From Ruminiclostridium sp. (GTDB taxonomy: Bacteria; Bacillota; Clostridia; Oscillospirales; Ruminococcaceae), in the NCBI GenBank assembly GCA_017395555.1, contig JAFPUE010000114.1, positions 1 to 36,167 on the forward strand: DNA of 36,167 bases. Reading direction: 5' to 3'. Below, in pieces: positions 31,806 through 36,167 of the stretch. The translations under genes and the position numbers were made by a program. The notes below the pieces were generated by a model. The model was given only the letters and a program-made list of their open reading frames with translations. It searched no databases and had not been told where the DNA came from. Numbering within the stretch: position 1 is the first letter of the stretch; each line of letters opens with the position of its first letter.

Positions 31806-34719
31806 TTTCGGCGGCTCGGCGTTCGGCGAATATGTGGGATATGCCCGTGCCGGGGTAAAAAGGTTCTTTACCGAAGACCGCCAGCTCTGGATATCGTTCG
31901 CCGCGCCCTGCCTCATACTGCTGATATCTTACTTTATATTCGGGGTATTCCCGTTCGGCGAAAGATCAGTGCTGTCGCTTGACCTTAACGGGCAGTATGT
32001 TTACTACTACGACTATATGTATGACGTTTTCGCCGGCAAGGAGAGCATTTTCTACTCGTGGAGCAGAAATCTTTCCGGCGAATTTATGGGTATTATCGGC
32101 TATTACCTCGCGAGCCCGTTCAATCTGCTGGTGTGGGCATGGCCGCGCGAGTGCATAACCGAGGGTCTGCTGACCATGATGGTCACGAAGGTGGGCGCTA
32201 TCGGCTTCTGCGCGGCGATATACCTGAGCCGCGGTAAGGGCATGAGCCGCCTTACGACGATAATATTCTCGTCCTGCTACGCGCTGAGCGCGTACACTCT
32301 CGAACAGACGATGAACCCGATGTGGCTGGACGGGGTGATGATACTCCCGATAGTTGTTTACGGCATTGAAAAGCTGATCGACAACGGAAAGTTCATAATG
32401 CTCACCGTGTCGCTCGTTTACGCGTTTGTCACCTGCTTTTATATCGGGTATATGATAGGCATATTTTCCGCGATTTACTTCCTGTACTATGCCTGCGTTT
32501 CCCACCGCAAGAAGCTGTACCGCGTATTTATACAGCGCGGACTGCTGTTCACCGGCGTTGCGATCGTGTCGGTGATGATGGCGGCGTTCATGCTGCTTCC
32601 GGTGTACCATTCGCTGTCCTACGGCAAATTCGACTTCTCGGACAACGTCACCGAAGCCAAAGAGATCACCACAAATTTCCATTTTATAGAGATACTCGAC
32701 AAGATGTTCCCCGGCACCTACGACACCTGCCGTATGAGCGGACTTCCGTTCGTTTACTGCGGGACGCTCGTGCTCATCATGCTGCCGTTGTTCTTCTTCT
32801 CGAAGAAGATACGCGGGCGTGACAGGATAGGCGCGGCGGTCATCATATCGGTGCTGTGCGTTTCAATGTATATCCGTCAGGTGGATATGGTCTGGCACGG
32901 CGGACAGCTCCCGAACTGGCTGCCCTACCGTTACAGCTTCATGCTGTCGTTCCTTATGGTGTCGTTTGCGGCGAAGGCGTTCGACGGCATAGCAGAGATA
33001 TCCAAGAAACGGATAGCGCTTGTGTCGCTCGCGCTGTTCGGGATACTGCTGATGATAGAGAACGCGGACAACTATCTCGAAGATATAAAAAGAGACACTA
33101 TGGACGGGCTTGCCGTTATACTGCCCGCAATGCTCGTGCTGCTGCTCGTTTCGGCGGCGTTGATACAGTGCAAGGACAGGCTCGGCGCAAAGAAGAGCTG
33201 GACGATACTTTTCTGCTGCATAATAGCGGCGGAGGGCTTCTACAACACGATATCGCAGCTTTTCAGACAGCACGCCGACATCGTGTACTCCACCCGTCCG
33301 TCCTACAATGACGTTATACAGCCCACAAGACAGGTCGTGAATGATATAAAGGCGGAGGACGACGGCTTCTACCGCATAGAAAAGACATACTTCCGCACGG
33401 TGAACGATCCGCTCGCCACAAATATGTACGGTCTGTCCCACAGCTCAAGTATGCTGAACGCGAAGCCGATAAAGCTGCTCGAAAACCTCGGTTTCAGTGC
33501 GCGCAGCCACTACACCCGCTATACGGGCGCTACCGAGATCACAAAGAGCCTGTTCGGCGTTAAGTACGAGCTTTCCTGCCCGGACAACAGCACCGCGAAG
33601 CTGGAATCGGCAGACGACATTACGGTCACGAAGAATGATTACGCGCTGCCTATGGCATATCTTGTCGATCCGGCATATTACAGCCTCAAACTGCCGGAAT
33701 CCGATCCGTTTGAGGCGCAGAACAAGCTGCTTTCGGCAATGTCCGGCACATCGCGGGACTCCGGCTATTTCAAGCGCCTTATCAACAGCGAGCGCACTCC
33801 GGTGACGCTCGAAAAGACGAATGTAACGCAGGGCAAGACCACAGACGGTCACCACAGCTTCAAGGTCAAGGAAAAGGGCAAGAACGCCGAGCTCGTCTAT
33901 ACGCTCAATATGCCGATCGAGTCCTCGCTGTATATGTACCTGCCGACGAAGTACGAGAGAACGGTCAATGTATGGCTGAATCGTGAGAAGTTCCTCGGTA
34001 CCTACTTTGAAGGCGACAACAACAGCATAATGAAGATCGGCGACTTCAAGCGCGGAGAGCAGGTGATTATCGGACTTACGCTCACGAAGGACGATCTTTA
34101 CTTCCGCGAGGCGCAGTTCGTATATATCAATGACAAGAATATAAACGAGGATCTGCAGAAGCTGCTCGACAAGAACAAGGATACCGTCTGCGAGAGAACA
34201 ACCCCCACGACAATGAAGGTGAGCGTGAATGCGGAGGAGGGCTCCTTCCTGTTTACGTCCATTCCCGACGAAAAGGGCTGGGAGGTATTCATTGACGGCA
34301 AGAGGGCAGAGCTGAAAGACCCGAAGGACAGCAAAAAGACAGTGAACTATTATACCGCGCTGGGCGACACGCTGCTTACCGTGCCTGTCGAAGCCGGAGA
34401 GCACACGATAGAATTCCGGTTCACGACGGCGGGTTATCCGCTCGCGATAATCGTCAGCATAGCGGGTGCCACGCTGTTTGCGGGTATGATATTCATTTAT
34501 ATCAGGTTCTTCCGAGGGCATTACACGGACGAGTTCGACGATGATACAGCCGCAGAAGACTCCGACAGCACAGACGACGGCGGAGATGATGACGGCGGCA
34601 GCGGCGGCGAGCCGGACGACGAGGAAGAATACGATGAAGATGATTACGATGTGGACGACTACGACAGCGATCTTCTCGGTATCTTCGAGCCCAAGGGCAA
34701 GGGCAGCGAATGGATATAA
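31789..34719 (+). CDS. YfhO-family membrane protein
   Basis: 976 residues from ATG 31789; a TTG at 31747 is the only longer start and is rejected. The start overlaps the CsbB-like gene by 17 bases. Seen: VLSLDLNGQYVYYYDYMYD and FNLLVWAWP of YfhO proteins, about a dozen membrane segments in the first 480 residues, a large extracellular part with the YfhO ending (GWEVFIDGKRAEL, VPVEAGEHTIEFRF), a last helix, and a very acidic tail of about 60 residues (Asp/Glu/Gly/Ser). It probably transfers the sugar from the lipid carrier to a surface polymer. The acidic tail is unusual to me. Confidence 0.88.
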   Translation: MERTANFGGSAFGEYVGYARAGVKRFFTEDRQLWISFAAPCLILLISYFIFGVFPFGERSVLSLDLNGQYVYYYDYMYDVFAGKESIFYSWSRNLSGEFMGIIGYYLASPFNLLVWAWPRECITEGLLTMMVTKVGAIGFCAAIYLSRGKGMSRLTTIIFSSCYALSAYTLEQTMNPMWLDGVMILPIVVYGIEKLIDNGKFIMLTVSLVYAFVTCFYIGYMIGIFSAIYFLYYACVSHRKKLYRVFIQRGLLFTGVAIVSVMMAAFMLLPVYHSLSYGKFDFSDNVTEAKEITTNFHFIEILDKMFPGTYDTCRMSGLPFVYCGTLVLIMLPLFFFSKKIRGRDRIGAAVIISVLCVSMYIRQVDMVWHGGQLPNWLPYRYSFMLSFLMVSFAAKAFDGIAEISKKRIALVSLALFGILLMIENADNYLEDIKRDTMDGLAVILPAMLVLLLVSAALIQCKDRLGAKKSWTILFCCIIAAEGFYNTISQLFRQHADIVYSTRPSYNDVIQPTRQVVNDIKAEDDGFYRIEKTYFRTVNDPLATNMYGLSHSSSMLNAKPIKLLENLGFSARSHYTRYTGATEITKSLFGVKYELSCPDNSTAKLESADDITVTKNDYALPMAYLVDPAYYSLKLPESDPFEAQNKLLSAMSGTSRDSGYFKRLINSERTPVTLEKTNVTQGKTTDGHHSFKVKEKGKNAELVYTLNMPIESSLYMYLPTKYERTVNVWLNREKFLGTYFEGDNNSIMKIGDFKRGEQVIIGLTLTKDDLYFREAQFVYINDKNINEDLQKLLDKNKDTVCERTTPTTMKVSVNAEEGSFLFTSIPDEKGWEVFIDGKRAELKDPKDSKKTVNYYTALGDTLLTVPVEAGEHTIEFRFTTAGYPLAIIVSIAGATLFAGMIFIYIRFFRGHYTDEFDDDTAAEDSDSTDDGGDDDGGSGGEPDDEEEYDEDDYDVDDYDSDLLGIFEPKGKGSEWI

Positions 34720-34763
34720 TAAAATTTGACTATACGGAAATGACAAAAATGAGGTGACACAAA

Positions 34764-35531
34764 ATGCTGATGACGATAGATGTCGGCAACACAAACACGG
34801 TCATAGGCGCATTTGACGACAGCGAGAGCCTTGTGTTCTGCATGAGGATAGAGACCAACGCGTCGCGTATGGCGGACGAATACACCGTCCTTATAGACCA
34901 TTATCTCGCGATCAACGAGCTATCGCCGAAGGAAATGACCGCGGCGATAATCTCGTCGGTCGTACCGCCGGTAACGGAGCAGATAAGGACCGCGTTAAGG
35001 CGGCTCTCCGGTATTGACTGCATGATCGTGGGTCCCGGAGTAAAGACCGGGCTGAACATAAGAATTGACGATCCGGCAACTCTCGGCGCGGATATGTGCT
35101 GCGGCGGTGTGGCTGCGAAGGCGTATTATGACCTGCCGTGCATAATCATTGATCTCGGCACTGCGAGCAAGGTGTTCGCGGTGAACGAAAAGGGCGACTT
35201 CCTCGGCGGCGTTATCTCCGTGGGCGTTGAAATGGCGTTCAGGGCGCTCTCGTCCGGCACCGCTTCTCTTCCGCTTATAAGCGGCGGCAGTGTAAAGCAC
35301 GCAATCGGCACAAACACCGTTGACAGTATGCGCTCCGGCGTTATCATAGGTATGGCTTCCATGATAGACGGCTTCGTTGAGCGCTTCACAAAGGAAATGG
35401 GATCGGTAAAGTCGGTAGTCGCCACCGGCGGCTATTCTCCGCTCGTTATGCCCTATTGCAAAAGCAAGATGATCTATGACTCCGATCTCCTGCTCAAAGG
35501 TATGCTCTCTATCTATAAGAAGAATAAGTGA
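34764..35531 (+). CDS. coaX: Type III pantothenate kinase
   Basis: 255 residues. First step of CoA synthesis, ATP-dependent. Seen: phosphate-binding TIDVGNTNTVIGAF at the start, the SSVVPPVT block, GVKTGLNIRIDDPATLGAD, IIDLGTASKVFAVN and ATGGYSPL. The usual GADR reads GADMCCGG, a small change near the dimer site. GAGGTG stands just before ATG 34764. Last of the run that starts with the LCP-like gene; followed by repeats. Confidence 0.93.
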   Translation: MLMTIDVGNTNTVIGAFDDSESLVFCMRIETNASRMADEYTVLIDHYLAINELSPKEMTAAIISSVVPPVTEQIRTALRRLSGIDCMIVGPGVKTGLNIRIDDPATLGADMCCGGVAAKAYYDLPCIIIDLGTASKVFAVNEKGDFLGGVISVGVEMAFRALSSGTASLPLISGGSVKHAIGTNTVDSMRSGVIIGMASMIDGFVERFTKEMGSVKSVVATGGYSPLVMPYCKSKMIYDSDLLLKGMLSIYKKNK

Positions 35532-35565
35532 GAGAAGAGAGATTTTCGAGAGGGGGCTCTGCTTC

Positions 35566-35676
35566 GGCTGCTTTTATGCGCGCAATCCTTTTGTTGTCAC
35601 TTTTATACGCGCTTCGTGCGCGTTTTTGGTGACAACGTCCGCAGCATCGTGCTGCTGCGCGCCTTTGGCAGTCTGC
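35566..35676 (+). repeat. Nested palindromic repeat, copy 3, split by a 71-nt block
   Basis: The left half (GGCTGC, TTTTATGCGCGCA) ends at 35584 and the right half (TGCGCGCC, TTTGGCAGTC) resumes at 35656, matching copy 1. Between lie GTTGTCAC/GTGACAAC (35593-35600, 35629-35636) around ACGCGC-TTCGT-GCGCGT, and GCAGCA-TCG-TGCTGC (35641-35655). Confidence 0.75.
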
Positions 35677-35709
35677 TCACGGCATCGTGCCGTTACCCCG
35701 CAAGGTCTT

Positions 35710-35767
35710 TCGGTCAGCCCCTCTGTCACCTAAAGGTGACACCTCCCCGGTTATCGGGGAGACCACC
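35710..35767 (+). repeat. CCCTCTGTCACC palindromic repeat, copy 2
   Basis: TCGGTCAGCCCC, TGTCACC-TAAA-GGTGACA, CCTCCCCGG/CGGGGAG, GACCACC; near-identical to 13072-13130. Confidence 0.75.
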
Positions 35768-35810
35768 CTTTAAAAAAGTGGGCTTGACACCCTACGGCAC
35801 GATGCCGTAA

Positions 35811-35846
35811 GGAAGTTTCCAAAAGCGCGCACGATGCGCGCATTAA
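35811..35846 (-). repeat. Nested palindromic repeat, copy 4 (inverted)
   Basis: GGAAGTTTC (35811-35819) and GAAACTTCC (35838-35846) enclose GCGCGCA-CGA-TGCGCGC. It is close to the reverse complement of copy 2, with a matched base change in the two outer arms. Confidence 0.8.
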
Positions 35847-35867
35847 AGAAACTTCCGATAAACCTAA

Positions 35868-35938
35868 TGCAGTATTTCAGAGTTTTCTGCTATGGACGAG
35901 TGCAGCGAGAAACGCAGTGGGGTTGGTGGAGATTCCGT
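35868..35938 (+). repeat. Four-copy 3'-end repeat, copy D
   Basis: TGCAGTATTTCAGAG ... GAAACGCAGTGGGGTTGG and GATTCCGTTCA. It lies downstream of coaX in the sense direction, as the other three copies do for their genes. Confidence 0.8.
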
Positions 35939-36032
35939 TCAGCGTATTTAAATTTTATAGTTAAAAGGTTGTGATACAAGTGAGATCGCCCGACGATTTC
36001 ATCTCCTATGAGAGCTGCGCGAGGTGTGAAAT

Positions 36033-36167
36033 ATGATAAGGATTGCAGGAACGGCAGATATTGACGGTATAAACGTGCTGCACACACAGCTCCATTTACA
36101 GCATATCGGCTACCGCCCCGATATCTTCGCCCCGATAGAACAGCCGGTTTTCGACAGGCTGATGATA
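36033..36167 (+). CDS. Probable GNAT acetyltransferase, 3' truncated by window
   Basis: 45 codons are visible from ATG 36033, preceded by GAGGTG. The start MIRIAGTADIDGINVLHTQL and the following HIGYRPDIF resemble the N-terminus of GNAT N-acetyltransferases. The acetyl-CoA motif is beyond the window, so the call is tentative. Confidence 0.5.
   Translation, partial: MIRIAGTADIDGINVLHTQLHLQHIGYRPDIFAPIEQPVFDRLMI

Larger units (their letters stand above)
35532..36032. other. Repeat-dense intergenic region
   Basis: 501 bases without a gene I can support, mostly repeats: the split nested palindrome (35566-35676), an ACGGCA-TCG-TGCCGT hairpin (35679-35693), the CCCTCTGTCACC repeat (35710-35767), a diverged CCCTTTAAAAAAG block, a TACGGCA-CGA-TGCCGTA hairpin (35793-35809), nested palindrome copy 4 (35811-35846) and the four-copy repeat (35868-35938). 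After 35940 it becomes AT-rich and leads into the last gene. Confidence 0.65.

Noticed and set aside
35971-36036. 21-codon ORF from a GTG, overlapping the last gene as ATGA
   Set aside because: The overlap is suggestive of a leader peptide, but the start has no convincing ribosome site and nothing supports translation.

Overview
The window is a low-phage, chromosome-like stretch at moderately high GC from a Gram-positive anaerobe, most likely a Ruminococcus-like member of the Oscillospirales (gut Firmicutes). This rests on protein family content (type III glutamine synthetase, type III pantothenate kinase, DHHW surface proteins, sortase-like tails with an SPxTG motif, a CsbB/YfhO pair, strong AGGAGG ribosome sites) and on palindromic intergenic repeats of the kind I recall from gut Clostridia. 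I could run no searches. No tRNA, rRNA, CRISPR array, prophage or transposase gene is visible.

Layout. 1-5.6 kb (+): two DHHW/AlgJ-like extracytoplasmic proteins, the first truncated by the window edge and carrying a long charged cytoplasmic repeat, then a long-form FkbH-type HAD-IIIC protein; a strong terminator ends this unit. 5.7-7.7 kb (+): two paralogous, strongly promoted, probably abundant secreted proteins with C-terminal sorting signals; the first promoter carries a perfect match to the CcpA cre consensus. 7.7-9.2 kb (+): 1-phosphofructokinase and a nitroreductase. 9.2-11 kb (+): a sodium/solute symporter. 11.3-13 kb (+): a PaaK-like adenylate-forming ligase with a free acyl carrier protein. 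13-16 kb (+): type III glutamine synthetase and a zinc-ribbon membrane protein. 16.4-21.6 kb (-): a tight six-gene run, citrate synthase, APH-family kinase, coiled-coil lipoprotein, shikimate kinase, VTC-domain protein, DUF4956 membrane protein. 21.7-28.5 kb (-): alanine racemase, PHP-domain protein, membrane protein, fumarase alpha subunit, galE, a coiled-coil protein and leuA. 28.7-35.5 kb (+): an LCP-like protein, a small membrane protein, a DUF4097-like protein, a CsbB-like glycosyltransferase, a YfhO-family protein and coaX. The window ends inside a probable GNAT acetyltransferase.

Themes. Much of the content concerns the cell envelope. The DHHW proteins, FkbH protein, adenylate-forming ligase and ACP together resemble the parts list of a dlt-like surface acylation system (ligase, carrier, membrane acyltransferase, extracytoplasmic SGNH-like protein); no membrane acyltransferase is visible and the ligase/ACP pair is in a separate transcription unit, so this is inference. 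CsbB plus YfhO is a recognisable lipid-linked sugar transfer pair.

The most unusual feature is non-coding: intergenic regions hold several families of short palindromic repeats, nested in one another. One repeat lies in the loop of a terminator, one 71-nt block splits another repeat's hairpin, one four-copy repeat always lies downstream of a gene in sense orientation and forms the last codons of leuA, and one 161-bp element has 16-bp terminal inverted repeats and looks like a MITE.
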